From assembly GCF_040372165.1 (NCBI RefSeq), contig NZ_BAABWG010000004.1:248001-312000 (forward strand): a DNA stretch of 64,000 nucleotides, given 5' to 3'. Position numbers and translations under genes: made by a program. Below, in pieces: positions 43,680-51,525 of the stretch (the first letter of the stretch is position 1; each line of letters begins with the position of its first letter). The DNA comes from Hydrogenophaga sp040372165. Lineage in GTDB: Bacteria; Pseudomonadota; Gammaproteobacteria; Burkholderiales; Burkholderiaceae_C. The notes below the pieces were generated by a model. That model was not told the DNA's origin. It was given only the letters and a program-made list of their open reading frames with translations, and ran no database searches.

Positions 43680-44660
43680 TCAGAGGCGCCGAAGAGGCGT
43701 GGGCTGTTCACGCAACGACACCCACTCTTCGCCATTGACCGGTGTGCCGATGGCGGCGAATGCAGCGATGAGCTGTTCGATGATCAGGCGCAAGGTGTCG
43801 CTGCGGTGGGCGTTGTTGTGCTTTGTGGAAAGACCGGCCAGATAGGGGTTGGTGTTGATCTCGTAGACCTCGTATCGCCCGTTGACCCGGCCAAAGTCCA
43901 TCCGGCCGAAATCCGTACCCGTGCGCTCAAACACGTCCATGACGAAGTCGTGCAGCGGGTAGTTCGTCATCTCCCGGTTCTCTTCTTCGTACTGGGCGTC
44001 GCTCGCCAGGCCGGATATGCCTGTCTTGGCCATCCAGTGCGTGTCATTGATCGTGTTGGCGCGAACAATGTGAGGGCCGAGCCGGTAGGCCGAGAGCTTC
44101 TGGAAATGGCCTGTCTCAGGGACCGGTGCCGCTGCATATTCGATGAAGCCCAGGTCGCTGATGGGAAACCCCTTCTGCATGGCGTCGGCCAAAGCGTCGT
44201 CACATTGATTGCTATCGTGCAACAGTTCGGTCAGCACACCTCTGTGGCTGGCGAGGGTGCGCAGAAACACGGGGTACCTGCACGGCTTTTCGCCTTGTGA
44301 TGGCAAGACGCAATTGAACGAATTGATGCCTTGACTGTGCAGCGTCTTGAGAAATGCCGCTCTAGGAAGAAAGCGACCCGGGTCATTCAGAACGGGAAGC
44401 CCTTCCGCTTTCAGCCATTGGTACAAGTGGGTGGCCGCTTCCATTTCAGAAAAGGAAAGCCGGTCAAAGTCGGTCAGCACATAGGTCGCTTTCGGCAGCT
44501 TGTCGGTGGTGAGTGCGTGCTCCCAGCTCAACGCGCTGAACCGGATGCCGTGCTCCGCCATGCGTTCAGGCCACTTGTCCATCGTATAGGCATGGTCCTC
44601 TGTCGTGAGGACCACTACCCATTTCTGAGTATTGACGTCGTCGGTACTGCATGAAACCAT
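43680..44660 (-). CDS. ATP-grasp ligase next to candidate RiPP precursor
   Basis: The protein has 326 residues from ATG 44660. The N-terminal domain has KWVVVLTTEDHAYTMDKWPE and ATYVLTDFDRLSF. The central part GLPVLNDPGRFLPRAAFLKT and PVFLRTLASHRG look like the RimK-like ATP-grasp linker and lysine region. The C-terminal GTDFGRMDFGRVNGRYEV and VYEINTNPYLAGL carry the Asp, Glu and Asn metal-binding residues of ATP-grasp enzymes. Such enzymes form amide or ester bonds by way of an acyl phosphate and are used in several RiPP classes. The gene is divergent from the repeat peptide gene with only 39 bp between start codons, so at least one promoter lies inside a coding region or overlaps. The frame is open to 44780 but has no better start. 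Confidence 0.75.
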   Translation of the reverse strand: MVSCSTDDVNTQKWVVVLTTEDHAYTMDKWPERMAEHGIRFSALSWEHALTTDKLPKATYVLTDFDRLSFSEMEAATHLYQWLKAEGLPVLNDPGRFLPRAAFLKTLHSQGINSFNCVLPSQGEKPCRYPVFLRTLASHRGVLTELLHDSNQCDDALADAMQKGFPISDLGFIEYAAAPVPETGHFQKLSAYRLGPHIVRANTINDTHWMAKTGISGLASDAQYEEENREMTNYPLHDFVMDVFERTGTDFGRMDFGRVNGRYEVYEINTNPYLAGLSTKHNNAHRSDTLRLIIEQLIAAFAAIGTPVNGEEWVSLREQPTPLRRL

Positions 44661-44699
44661 GGGCCAAGTGTATGTTTTTTTATGAAAGGACCCATACCC

Positions 44700-44897
44700 A
44701 TGCAGATGAAGAAATCCATTGACCCCACCCAACTTCTCGGCTTCCGCATCGACGCCCAGGCCGCTGCCGCTGCAGAGCAAGGTGTCAAGCTGGGCCTGAA
44801 GAAAGGGAACAAAAACATGGCGCCAACAAAAGCGACTCAGAGCGTCAAGCTGGGACTCAAGAAGGGCGACAAGGCTGTAGCACCTCGCAAGATCTGA
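44700..44897 (+). CDS. candidate RiPP precursor peptide with two 20-residue repeats
   Basis: The peptide has 65 residues from ATG 44700 after AAAGGA (44685-44690); ATG 44682 overlaps that site. The N-terminal part (residues 1-26, KSIDPTQLLGFRIDAQ, then AAAAAE) looks like a leader. Residues 27-46 and 47-65 are repeats of the type Q-x-VKLGLKKG-[N/D]-K-x-x-AP-x-K. The peptide is strongly basic, with only two acidic residues in the repeats and leader boundary (E26, D57). A strong terminator follows. Flanking genes encode an ATP-grasp enzyme and an aKG-HExxH-like protein, both known RiPP-modifying types. I know no characterised homologue. Confidence 0.7.
   Translation: MQMKKSIDPTQLLGFRIDAQAAAAAEQGVKLGLKKGNKNMAPTKATQSVKLGLKKGDKAVAPRKI
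44778..44894 (+). repeat. 60-bp tandem repeat within precursor gene
   Basis: Codons for residues 27-46 and 47-65 are a direct repeat with period 60 bp. GTCAAGCTGGG is identical in both units, and later positions differ mostly at third codon positions, so the peptide, not the DNA, is being conserved. Confidence 0.8.
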
Positions 44898-44913
44898 GGG
44901 CGCGCCATGAAGA

Positions 44914-44945
44914 GGGCGTGCGCGAAACGCACGCCCTTTTTCTTT
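44914..44945 (+). terminator. terminator between precursor and hydroxylase-like gene
   Basis: The perfect 9-bp stem GGGCGTGCG / CGCACGCCC (44914-44922 and 44928-44936) has a 5-nt loop and is followed by TTTTTCTTTTT. It lies 17 bp after the precursor stop codon. Partial read-through would give more precursor than enzyme, which is usual in peptide-modification operons. Confidence 0.92.
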
Positions 44946-44973
44946 TTATCGATTTGTTCAGGGCCTCATCATC

Positions 44974-46023
44974 GTGACAGTTGCGCAACCATCTCCCTTG
45001 CAGGTGTTCGAACCTTCTGCCGCGCGAGGCCAGTTGCTCGATCGGGGCATGTGCGACGATTTGGTCTCCAGCCTGCGGCACCTGCTGGCCGCTGCCCAGG
45101 GAGACGGCTTGACGGGCAACCTGCAGCAGATTCTGACCTTGCTGGAGACCGGCGTGCCCTTTCGCCCCGTGGCATTCGGTCTGTATTTTCAGCTGGCGCA
45201 AGCCATGCTGGGGGAAGAGCATGAGAAGGCGTTGTCGACCTCTGTCGTGTTGCTGGAACACCTGAAGTCCTTGCGGGCGTCTGCTGCCGATGAAAACCTG
45301 ATCATGGTGGGCAGAGGCAGCAGGGCAGCGGCTTTGCTCGAAGAGGTGTTTGAGGCGCAACTGGGCAGCGAGGCTGACTGCTTCGCGCCTGTGACCGAGC
45401 AGGTCGTCGAGAACTTTCGTGCGCGCATGGCCAGCGCCTTGGCGTTGCTGGCTGATGGTGTCCCGGGTCTGCATGGCGAATTGCAGGCCATTCTGCGCGA
45501 CGTTCTGGTGGCGCAAGGGCAGCCCGACGCAGACACCGTTTTTGATGGTGCTTCCCACTACCAGTTCTGGGGGCTGCTGCTCCTCAACCCCGAGTTTCAC
45601 AACTCACGACTGGCTCTGGCAGAAGTGCTGGCACACGAATCCGGCCACAGCGTGTTGTTTGGCCTGTCGCGCCTGGAGCCGCTGGTGCTCAACGCGGACG
45701 ATGAGACGTTCGAGTCGCCTTTGCGCGTGGATGCGCGGCCCATGGATGGCATTTTTCATGCGACCTACGTGTGCGCCCGCATGGCATGGACCATGCACAC
45801 CCTGCTTGAAAGTGGTTTGCTCGATCAGGCAGAGCGTGCCGAGGCCTTGCGTGCTCTGGAGCAGGATCACGCCCTGTTCGACCAGGGCTGGGAAACCGTG
45901 GCGGCCCATGGCCAGCTCTCACCCACAGGCGAGCAGATCATGCAAGGCGCAAAAGCCTGGATGGACCGCTCAAGACCAGTGCTGGATGCACTGCTCAGCG
46001 ACCTTCGCCCGACTCCAGCGTAA
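44974..46023 (+). CDS. aKG-HExxH-type peptide beta-hydroxylase-like protein
   Basis: The protein has 349 residues from GTG 44974. The motif EVLAHESGHSVLFGLSRLEP places H221-E-S-G-H225, and a further His at 262 in GIFHATYVCARM could complete a metal site. NLIMVGRGSRAAALLEE and HYQFWGLLLLNPEFHNSRL precede it. This architecture is that of the HExxH domain (TIGR04267), members of which are reported as 2-oxoglutarate-dependent peptide hydroxylases in RiPP pathways rather than proteases. No signal peptide is present. The gene is separated from the precursor by the terminator, so it may depend on read-through. The C-terminus overlaps rlmJ by 29 bp in convergent orientation. Confidence 0.72.
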   Translation: MTVAQPSPLQVFEPSAARGQLLDRGMCDDLVSSLRHLLAAAQGDGLTGNLQQILTLLETGVPFRPVAFGLYFQLAQAMLGEEHEKALSTSVVLLEHLKSLRASAADENLIMVGRGSRAAALLEEVFEAQLGSEADCFAPVTEQVVENFRARMASALALLADGVPGLHGELQAILRDVLVAQGQPDADTVFDGASHYQFWGLLLLNPEFHNSRLALAEVLAHESGHSVLFGLSRLEPLVLNADDETFESPLRVDARPMDGIFHATYVCARMAWTMHTLLESGLLDQAERAEALRALEQDHALFDQGWETVAAHGQLSPTGEQIMQGAKAWMDRSRPVLDALLSDLRPTPA

Positions 46024-46906
46024 AACCCTGACCCTTGCCCAGACCGATGGCCTTGACCAGCCACGGCAGGCTCTCGCGCAACCCGCTTTCCAGCGTGTAG
46101 GGAGGGTTGATCACGAACATCCCACTGGCGCGCATCTTGGTCTTTCCTCGCTGTGACTCTGCAGTGGGGGCGGCACCGTCGGCACCAATGCTCAACGTGG
46201 TGTGCAGCCATGACCGGCCTGCTGTCTGTGCCAGGGACTTGAGCTTTTTCGGCAGGCTGTGGGCTTCCTGGCGCCCGATCACCGGGTACCAGATGGCGTA
46301 GGTGCCGGTCGCGAAGCGTCGCAGTGCGTCTTCCATGGTGCTGACGACGGACGCGTAGTCGTGCTTGAGTTCGTAGCTCGGATCCATCAGCACCAGTGCG
46401 CGCCGGGAGGGTGGAGGTAGCAGCGCCTTGAGGCCCGTGAATCCGTCTTTTCGATTCAGCTGGATCTGGCTGGCATTGTCCAGCTCGGCAACATTGCGCT
46501 CGAGCAGCCGGGCATCGGAGGGATGAACCTCAAAGACCTTCAGCGAATCCTGGGGGCGCAGGGCAGACTGCATGATCCAGGGTGACCCAGGGTAGTGACG
46601 CAGCTCACCCTCCCGGGCCTCGGGGTGCAAGCCGGTCATCATGTCCAGATAGGCTTGCACCATCTCGGGCACCTTGTCTGGCTTGTTGGCAGCCGCTTGC
46701 CGAACCGCATGAATGCCTTGCAGTGATTCGCCGGAAGTTAGTGCTTGCTCCTTGTCCAGTCTATACAGACCAGCCCCGGAGTGTGTGTCGACCATCAGAA
46801 CGCCGCCGTCCTTCTGTTTCAGGTATTGAAGCAGAGCGAGCAGGACAGAGTGCTTGAGAACGTCGGCATGGTTGCCGGCGTGGAAGGCGTGGCGGTAACT
46901 GAGCAT
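45995..46906 (-). CDS. rlmJ: 23S rRNA (adenine2030-N6)-methyltransferase RlmJ
   Basis: The 303-residue protein begins MLSYRHAFHAGNHADVLKH. It has YLKQKDGGVLMVDTHSGAGL (SAM site), SALRPQDSLKVFEVHPSD and the catalytic RALVLMDPSYELK (D-P-x-Y), then GMFVINPPYTLE. It methylates A2030 of 23S rRNA in E. coli. Its 3' end overlaps the hydroxylase-like gene by 29 bp. It is divergent from the rplM operon. Confidence 0.95.
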   Translation of the reverse strand: MLSYRHAFHAGNHADVLKHSVLLALLQYLKQKDGGVLMVDTHSGAGLYRLDKEQALTSGESLQGIHAVRQAAANKPDKVPEMVQAYLDMMTGLHPEAREGELRHYPGSPWIMQSALRPQDSLKVFEVHPSDARLLERNVAELDNASQIQLNRKDGFTGLKALLPPPSRRALVLMDPSYELKHDYASVVSTMEDALRRFATGTYAIWYPVIGRQEAHSLPKKLKSLAQTAGRSWLHTTLSIGADGAAPTAESQRGKTKMRASGMFVINPPYTLESGLRESLPWLVKAIGLGKGQGFTLESGEGR

Positions 46907-46947
46907 GCGGGCATGGTAGCGCCGCCGATACGCTTGCGGTGAAAAAA

Positions 46948-46977
46948 TTGCCTTGCAGGCCGCAAATTTCGTACAAT
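46948..46977 (+). promoter_or_regulatory. promoter of rplM-rpsI
   Basis: TTGCCT (46948-46953) and TACAAT (46972-46977) are 18 bp apart. This leaves a leader of about 150 nt before rplM that contains a GCGAAG-rich stretch but no motif I can name. Confidence 0.6.
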
Positions 46978-47134
46978 GGAGGGCTTCGCAGCGTTATTCG
47001 ATGCCCCGCGGCGAAGGCAGACAGGTGCGCCCTTGGGTGCCTCCGGTTCTGTAACCCCACCTAAGAGTCTTCCAGCAGAGAAGGTCCGACCGTGGAAAAG
47101 GGCTCGCCAAACCCTTTGACTCAAGAGAGTACTC

Positions 47135-47566
47135 ATGACCAAAACGTTCAGCGCCAAACCAGCTGACGTGACGCACGAGTGGTTTGTGATTGACGCGACC
47201 GACAAGGTCCTCGGACGAGTTGCCAGTGAAGTGGCTCTCCGACTGCGCGGCAAACACAAGGCCATTTACACGCCTCACGTCGATACCGGTGATTACATCG
47301 TCGTTATCAACGCTTCCAAAATCCGCGTCACCGGCAACAAAGCCCTCGACAAGGTTTACTACCGTCACACTGGCCACCCAGGCGGCATCTATGGCACGAC
47401 CTTCCGTGACATGCAAGCCAAGCACCCTGGCCGTGCGCTGCAAAAAGCCGTCAAAGGCATGCTGCCACGTGGTCCACTGGGCTACGCCATGATCAAGAAG
47501 CTCAAGGTGTATGGCGGCGAAGAGCATCCGCACACCGCACAACAGCCTAAAGTGCTGGATATCTAA
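47135..47566 (+). CDS. rplM: 50S ribosomal protein L13
   Basis: The protein has 143 residues: MTKTFSAKPADVTHEWFVID, then KVLGRVASEVALRLRGKHKA, HTGHPGGIYGTTFRDM, and KGMLPRGPLGYAMIKKLKVY. The length and sequence match the L13 family throughout. It is 12 bp before rpsI, as in most bacteria. Confidence 0.99.
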   Translation: MTKTFSAKPADVTHEWFVIDATDKVLGRVASEVALRLRGKHKAIYTPHVDTGDYIVVINASKIRVTGNKALDKVYYRHTGHPGGIYGTTFRDMQAKHPGRALQKAVKGMLPRGPLGYAMIKKLKVYGGEEHPHTAQQPKVLDI

Positions 47567-47578
47567 AGGAGCGACGAG

Positions 47579-47971
47579 ATGATTGGTGAATGGAACAATG
47601 GCACCGGCCGTCGCAAGTCCAGCGTCGCCCGCGTGTTTCTGAAAAAAGGCACCGGCAAGATCACGGTCAACGGCAAGGCCATCGAAGAATTCTTCGGCCG
47701 CCAGACCTCGATCATGATTTCCAAGCAGCCTCTGGTCCTGACTGACAACGTCGAAACCTTCGACATTCAGGTCAACGTCCACGGCGGCGGCGAATCCGGT
47801 CAGGCCGGTGCAGTGCGTCACGGTATCACCCGCGCACTGATCGACTACGACGCTGAGCTCAAGCCTCAGCTGTCGCAAGCCGGTTTCGTCACGCGCGATG
47901 CGCGTGAGGTCGAGCGTAAGAAAGTTGGTCTGCGTGGCGCACGTCGCCGCAAGCAGTTCAGCAAGCGCTGA
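47579..47971 (+). CDS. rpsI: 30S ribosomal protein S9
   Basis: The protein has 130 residues with GTGRRKSSVARVFLKKGTG, NVHGGGESGQAGAVRHGITR and the basic tail KKVGLRGARRRKQFSKR that reaches the P site. GGAGCGACGAG lies just before ATG 47579. It is the last gene of the L13-S9 operon, followed by a terminator. Confidence 0.99.
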   Translation: MIGEWNNGTGRRKSSVARVFLKKGTGKITVNGKAIEEFFGRQTSIMISKQPLVLTDNVETFDIQVNVHGGGESGQAGAVRHGITRALIDYDAELKPQLSQAGFVTRDAREVERKKVGLRGARRRKQFSKR

Positions 47972-47991
47972 TCGATCTGGCACCTGCCGAG

Positions 47992-48028
47992 AAAGCCGCC
48001 TTCAAGTCAAACTTGGGGCGGTTTTTTC
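47992..48028 (+). terminator. rho-independent terminator after rpsI
   Basis: AAGCCGCC ... GGCGGTT forms the outer stem with an inner CAAGT / ACTTG helix, followed by six T residues from 48022 (GTTTTTTCTTTC). Confidence 0.82.
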
Positions 48029-48096
48029 TTTCAGCCCCTTGTTTGGGCTGCCGCATGTAGGCCGAATGAACTCATAACAGGAGCCAGGGCAATCGG

Positions 48097-48804
48097 ATGC
48101 GACTGAGACTGATGCGTCGCCGCTTGACAGCCAGCACCCCCCGGGTAGCCATTCGCAGCGCCACATCCTGGCCTGTGCGAATGCTGTTGCTGGCCGTGGT
48201 GTTGGGGTTTTCCAGTGCGCTGGCCATCTGGGCATTTGAGTTCGGCAAGGAGATTGCGGGGCTGGAGCCCAACGTCCAGGAAGAGCTGGAGCGTTTGCGC
48301 GATGAGGTCTCGACGCTGAGCACCGATCTCACGGAAGCCAAGCTGGTGGCCGACACCTCCGGCAGCCTGCTGACCGCGGAGAAGGCGGCGCAGGAGCAGC
48401 TTCTGGTTCGCATCAAGCAGCTTGAAGCCGACAACCAGGCCTTGCGCAATGACCTCGGGTTCTTTGAAAGACTGATTCCGGCCAACGGGAGCAGCGCGCT
48501 GAGCATTCGCGGCCTGCAGGTGGACAGAATGTCCGGCAGCCAGCTCAAATGGCAGGTGCTCATGATTCAGCCCCTGAAGAATGCGCCAGACTTTCATGGC
48601 GAGCTGGAGATCAGCTTTACTGGCTCGATGGACGGCAAACCCTGGAGCAAGGGCCATTCGTCCGACTCGCAGCGTGTGACAGTCAACCGTTACCTCCGGC
48701 TGGAAGGCCTGGTGGACGTTCCCACAAACGCCGTGGTAAAAACTGTAACGGCCAAGATTTTGCAGAACGGGACCGTCAAGTCGGTGCAGACCATCAAGCT
48801 GTGA
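48097..48804 (+). CDS. DUF6776-type membrane-anchored coiled-coil protein
   Basis: This 235-residue protein has a basic cytoplasmic N-terminus and one membrane segment (about 27-46, VRMLLLAVVLGFSSALAIWA). A coiled coil follows (about 58-125, VQEELERLRDEVSTLSTDL, LLVRIKQLEADNQALRNDLG) and then a periplasmic beta-rich domain (LRGLQV-like IRGLQVDRMSGSQLKWQVLM, QRVTVNRYLRLEG). This architecture and its place before bactofilin are typical of the DUF6776 family in this order. A role in cell shape together with bactofilin is inferred from the neighbour only. Confidence 0.7.
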   Translation: MRLRLMRRRLTASTPRVAIRSATSWPVRMLLLAVVLGFSSALAIWAFEFGKEIAGLEPNVQEELERLRDEVSTLSTDLTEAKLVADTSGSLLTAEKAAQEQLLVRIKQLEADNQALRNDLGFFERLIPANGSSALSIRGLQVDRMSGSQLKWQVLMIQPLKNAPDFHGELEISFTGSMDGKPWSKGHSSDSQRVTVNRYLRLEGLVDVPTNAVVKTVTAKILQNGTVKSVQTIKL

Positions 48805-48861
48805 GTGCTGCCGCACACCCGTCAAGCCCAACGAACAAGTACCAGGACTAGGAGATCCGCC

Positions 48862-49272
48862 ATGATCGGCAAGAAAAAGCACCCACCCATCAAGAGCCTG
48901 ATTGCGCAAGGCACGCGTATTGAGGGCAATGTGCAATTCCACGACGGTCTTCGCATTGATGGGGAAGTCAGCGGCGATATCCGCGCCAGCGACGAGAAGC
49001 CCAGCATGTTGCTGATCAGTGAGGTGGCCAAGGTGACGGGGCAGGTTCATGCCGATCACGTCATCATCAACGGCACCGTCAAAGGGCCGGTGTTTGCCTA
49101 CGAATTGCTCGAGCTTCAACCCAAGGCCAGCATCGAAGGCGATGTGTCCTACAAGGCGCTTGAAATGCACCAGGGCGCGACACTGGCCGGCCAGCTCAAG
49201 CCCATGGCAGGCATTGGCGGCGCGGTCGGCGAGGAAAAGCCCCCACTGAAACTGGCGGCAAATAACAGCTGA
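48862..49272 (+). CDS. bactofilin
   Basis: The protein has 136 residues from ATG 48862, with AGGAG upstream. The core (IKSLIAQGTRIEGNVQFHDG, LRIDGEVSGDIRA, VTGQVHADHVIINGTVKGPV, ASIEGDVSYKALEMHQGATL) shows the repeating G-x-[IV] pattern of the bactofilin beta-helix. Bactofilins polymerise without nucleotides on the inner membrane and organise wall enzymes. It lies 57 bp after the DUF6776-type gene. Confidence 0.92.
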   Translation: MIGKKKHPPIKSLIAQGTRIEGNVQFHDGLRIDGEVSGDIRASDEKPSMLLISEVAKVTGQVHADHVIINGTVKGPVFAYELLELQPKASIEGDVSYKALEMHQGATLAGQLKPMAGIGGAVGEEKPPLKLAANNS

Positions 49273-49389
49273 GCTCGGATATTTCCGAGTTATTTGCTAA
49301 ACTTTTCATCAACCGCAACTGGCACACGAGTCGTGCCGGTTGAATGAGAAGTGATTGGGCGTGTGCGCCCGGATGAAGAGGTAATCCAC

Positions 49390-49758
49390 ATGACAGCTGT
49401 TGCCGAAACCACGACAACCGAAGAAATGCCAGCGCCGCTGGTATTCACTGACAGCGCCGCCGCCAAGGTGGCGGATCTGGTGGCCGAAGAGGGCAACCCT
49501 GACCTCAAGCTGCGTGTTTTCGTGCAGGGCGGCGGGTGCTCCGGCTTCCAGTACGGCTTCACCTTTGATGAGGCGGTCAATGAAGACGACACCCAGATGA
49601 ACAAGAATGGCGTGACCTTGCTGATCGATGCCATGAGCTTCCAGTATCTCGTCGGTGCCGAGATCGACTACAAGGAAGACTTGGAGGGTGCCCAGTTCGT
49701 CATTCGCAACCCGAACGCCACGACGACCTGTGGCTGCGGCTCGAGCTTCAGTGTCTGA
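49390..49758 (+). CDS. erpA: iron-sulfur cluster insertion protein ErpA
   Basis: The protein has 122 residues from ATG 49390, with GAAGAGG upstream. It is an A-type Fe-S carrier with the three Cys ligands in GGGCSGFQYGF and TTTCGCGSSFSV (C-x-C near the end), and DAMSFQYLVGAEIDYKEDLE. ErpA passes 2Fe-2S or 4Fe-4S clusters to target enzymes. Its own terminator follows. Confidence 0.95.
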   Translation: MTAVAETTTTEEMPAPLVFTDSAAAKVADLVAEEGNPDLKLRVFVQGGGCSGFQYGFTFDEAVNEDDTQMNKNGVTLLIDAMSFQYLVGAEIDYKEDLEGAQFVIRNPNATTTCGCGSSFSV

Positions 49759-49838
49759 GCCACTTCGGTAGCGCGCAGGCAGAGAACGAGCAAACAGACG
49801 CTCCGCGAGCCTCACGGCAGTTTGTTGTCGAGAGAGCT

Positions 49839-49879
49839 CCCAAAGAAAAAGCGCCCTCAAGGGGCGCTTTTTCTTTGGG
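49839..49879. terminator. bidirectional terminator between erpA and M23 gene
   Basis: The long stem CAAAGAAAAAGCGCCC / GGGCGCTTTTTCTTTG with a 5-nt loop has A-rich and T-rich flanks, so it works in both directions for two convergent genes. Confidence 0.92.
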
Positions 49880-49937
49880 GCAGCAGTCTTGCACTGAATG
49901 GTGCCTACCTGCCGAGCCCAGCGGCCCGGCGTGGCGA

Positions 49938-51308
49938 TCAGCGGGCGCTGGCCTGAATGACGGTTGACGCTGCCGACAGGGCCAGCTTCTGCTCCTTGGC
50001 GATGGCGCCGAATTGCGAGCGCAGTGAGGCCGGGACCGGGATGCTTTCGCTCTCGCGGGCGATCTTCAGGGGATCCCTGTGCTCGCCTTTGTCCAGAAAC
50101 TCCAGGTGCAGATGCGGACCCGTGGAAGCGCCGGTGGAGCCGACGGCGCCAATATTGTCGCCCTGGGCCACGCGCTGTCCCTTGCGCACATCGATGCGGC
50201 TCAGGTGGGCGTACTTAGTGGACTTGCCATTACGGTGTGCCACCTCGATGATTTTTCCGTAACCTCGCTGCCAGCCGGCAAACTTGACCACCCCATCGCC
50301 GATGGTGCGCACGGCAGTACCTCTTGGGGCAGCGTAGTCGACGCCCAGATGCGCCTTGCGACGCTTGGAGATCGGGTGGAAGCGCATCCCAAAGCCGCTG
50401 GATACGCGCGTGAACGCGAGCGGAGAAGTCAGGAAGCTCTTGCGGGTGCTTTGACCGTCGAAATCGAAATAACCACCCTTTTGGCCCTCGGCCTCGAACC
50501 ACACGGCGTCAAACGCTCGTCCTTTGTTGACGAACTGGGCGCTGAGCACGCGACCGGGCCTCATGGCTTCGCCATCGGCTTCCAGAACCTCGTACACCAC
50601 GCTGAAGTTGTCGCCCCGACGCAGGTCTCGGCGGAAATCAATGTCGTTGCTGAAAATCTCGGCCATCTGGATCGCCACGCTGTCCGGGATGTTGGCCGCG
50701 TCGGTCGAAGCAAAGAGCGAGCTGCGGATTTCACCACTGGCGAGTTGGCTGGATGTGGTCAGCTCGCCTTTCTGGATTTCGCTGGCAAAGCCCGACGACT
50801 GGCGTTCCACCACCAGGCGGCTGAATTCGCGTTCGTCGTTGTGCAGCCAGCGGGCGGTCAGGCGAAGCATCGACTGGTCGCCGGTGGTCTCAACGGTGAC
50901 GTTGCGCCCACGCCCACCTGTGAAAAGCTGACGCGCGGCATCATCTTTGCGCAGGAAGGCTTCGGCTTCCGTATCCCGCACACCCAGGCGGGCCAGCAGG
51001 CTGTCCACCGTATCGTCACGGCGGACCATCTCGGTGCGGAACAGCACCATCTGCGGAATTTCGGCTTCGATCGCGCTCGTCGGGGTCAGTGCAGTTGGCT
51101 GCACGCCTTCAACGACATTGACGCGGGGAAGCGCGGAGACATCGGGCGCCATGGGCGCAATGCCGAAAGCGGTTACGCCCGTGCCCAGCAGGACAACACC
51201 CAGGCCAGCCATCACCCGGCGGGGGTGGCGGACGAAGGGGGCAAGCAGCGTTTTGGGCAAACGGTTTGAGTCAGAGCTCAAGGATGGCAGAGCGGTTGGT
51301 TTCTTCAA
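49938..51308 (-). CDS. M23 family metallopeptidase (MepM-like)
   Basis: This 456-residue inner-membrane-anchored peptidoglycan endopeptidase has one N-terminal membrane segment (about 32-50, VMAGLGVVLLGTGVTAFGI), a LysM-like or degenerate region (about 85-125) and the Csd3-like second domain. The C-terminal M23 domain has GFGMRFHPISKRRKAHLGVD (H and D ligands) and STGPHLHLEFLDKG (H-x-H). It is probably periplasmic. It converges with erpA and is divergent from tyrS. Confidence 0.92.
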   Translation of the reverse strand: MKKPTALPSLSSDSNRLPKTLLAPFVRHPRRVMAGLGVVLLGTGVTAFGIAPMAPDVSALPRVNVVEGVQPTALTPTSAIEAEIPQMVLFRTEMVRRDDTVDSLLARLGVRDTEAEAFLRKDDAARQLFTGGRGRNVTVETTGDQSMLRLTARWLHNDEREFSRLVVERQSSGFASEIQKGELTTSSQLASGEIRSSLFASTDAANIPDSVAIQMAEIFSNDIDFRRDLRRGDNFSVVYEVLEADGEAMRPGRVLSAQFVNKGRAFDAVWFEAEGQKGGYFDFDGQSTRKSFLTSPLAFTRVSSGFGMRFHPISKRRKAHLGVDYAAPRGTAVRTIGDGVVKFAGWQRGYGKIIEVAHRNGKSTKYAHLSRIDVRKGQRVAQGDNIGAVGSTGASTGPHLHLEFLDKGEHRDPLKIARESESIPVPASLRSQFGAIAKEQKLALSAASTVIQASAR

Positions 51309-51477
51309 TTTGATCTATCCCCAAATCACCTTGTCCGGGGACGAAAGGTTGTGTTTCTGAGAGAGCTCCAGAAGGCCGCAATGGTTCCGCAACTCCCTGG
51401 AAGTTGCAGCAACATTTTGTGAGCGGCGGCATGACTTATAAAATTCACGCCTTCAACTGCAAAGTATAGCCAGCCGG

Positions 51478-51505
51478 CGGGCTTTTGTAATTGCAGAAAA
51501 GCCCG
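51478..51505. repeat. 9-bp inverted repeat in tyrS leader
   Basis: CGGGCTTTT (51478-51486) and AAAAGCCCG (51497-51505) flank a 10-nt loop, ending 20 bp before the tyrS start. It may be a leader hairpin or a binding site; no downstream T run is present. Confidence 0.55.
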
Positions 51506-51525
51506 TAAAAACAAGTCCTTACGAA

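Noticed and set aside
44907..45224. 105-codon frame starting MKRACAKRT between the precursor and hydroxylase-like gene
   Set aside because: It begins on the terminator stem, has no ribosome-binding site, and overlaps the HExxH gene in another frame.
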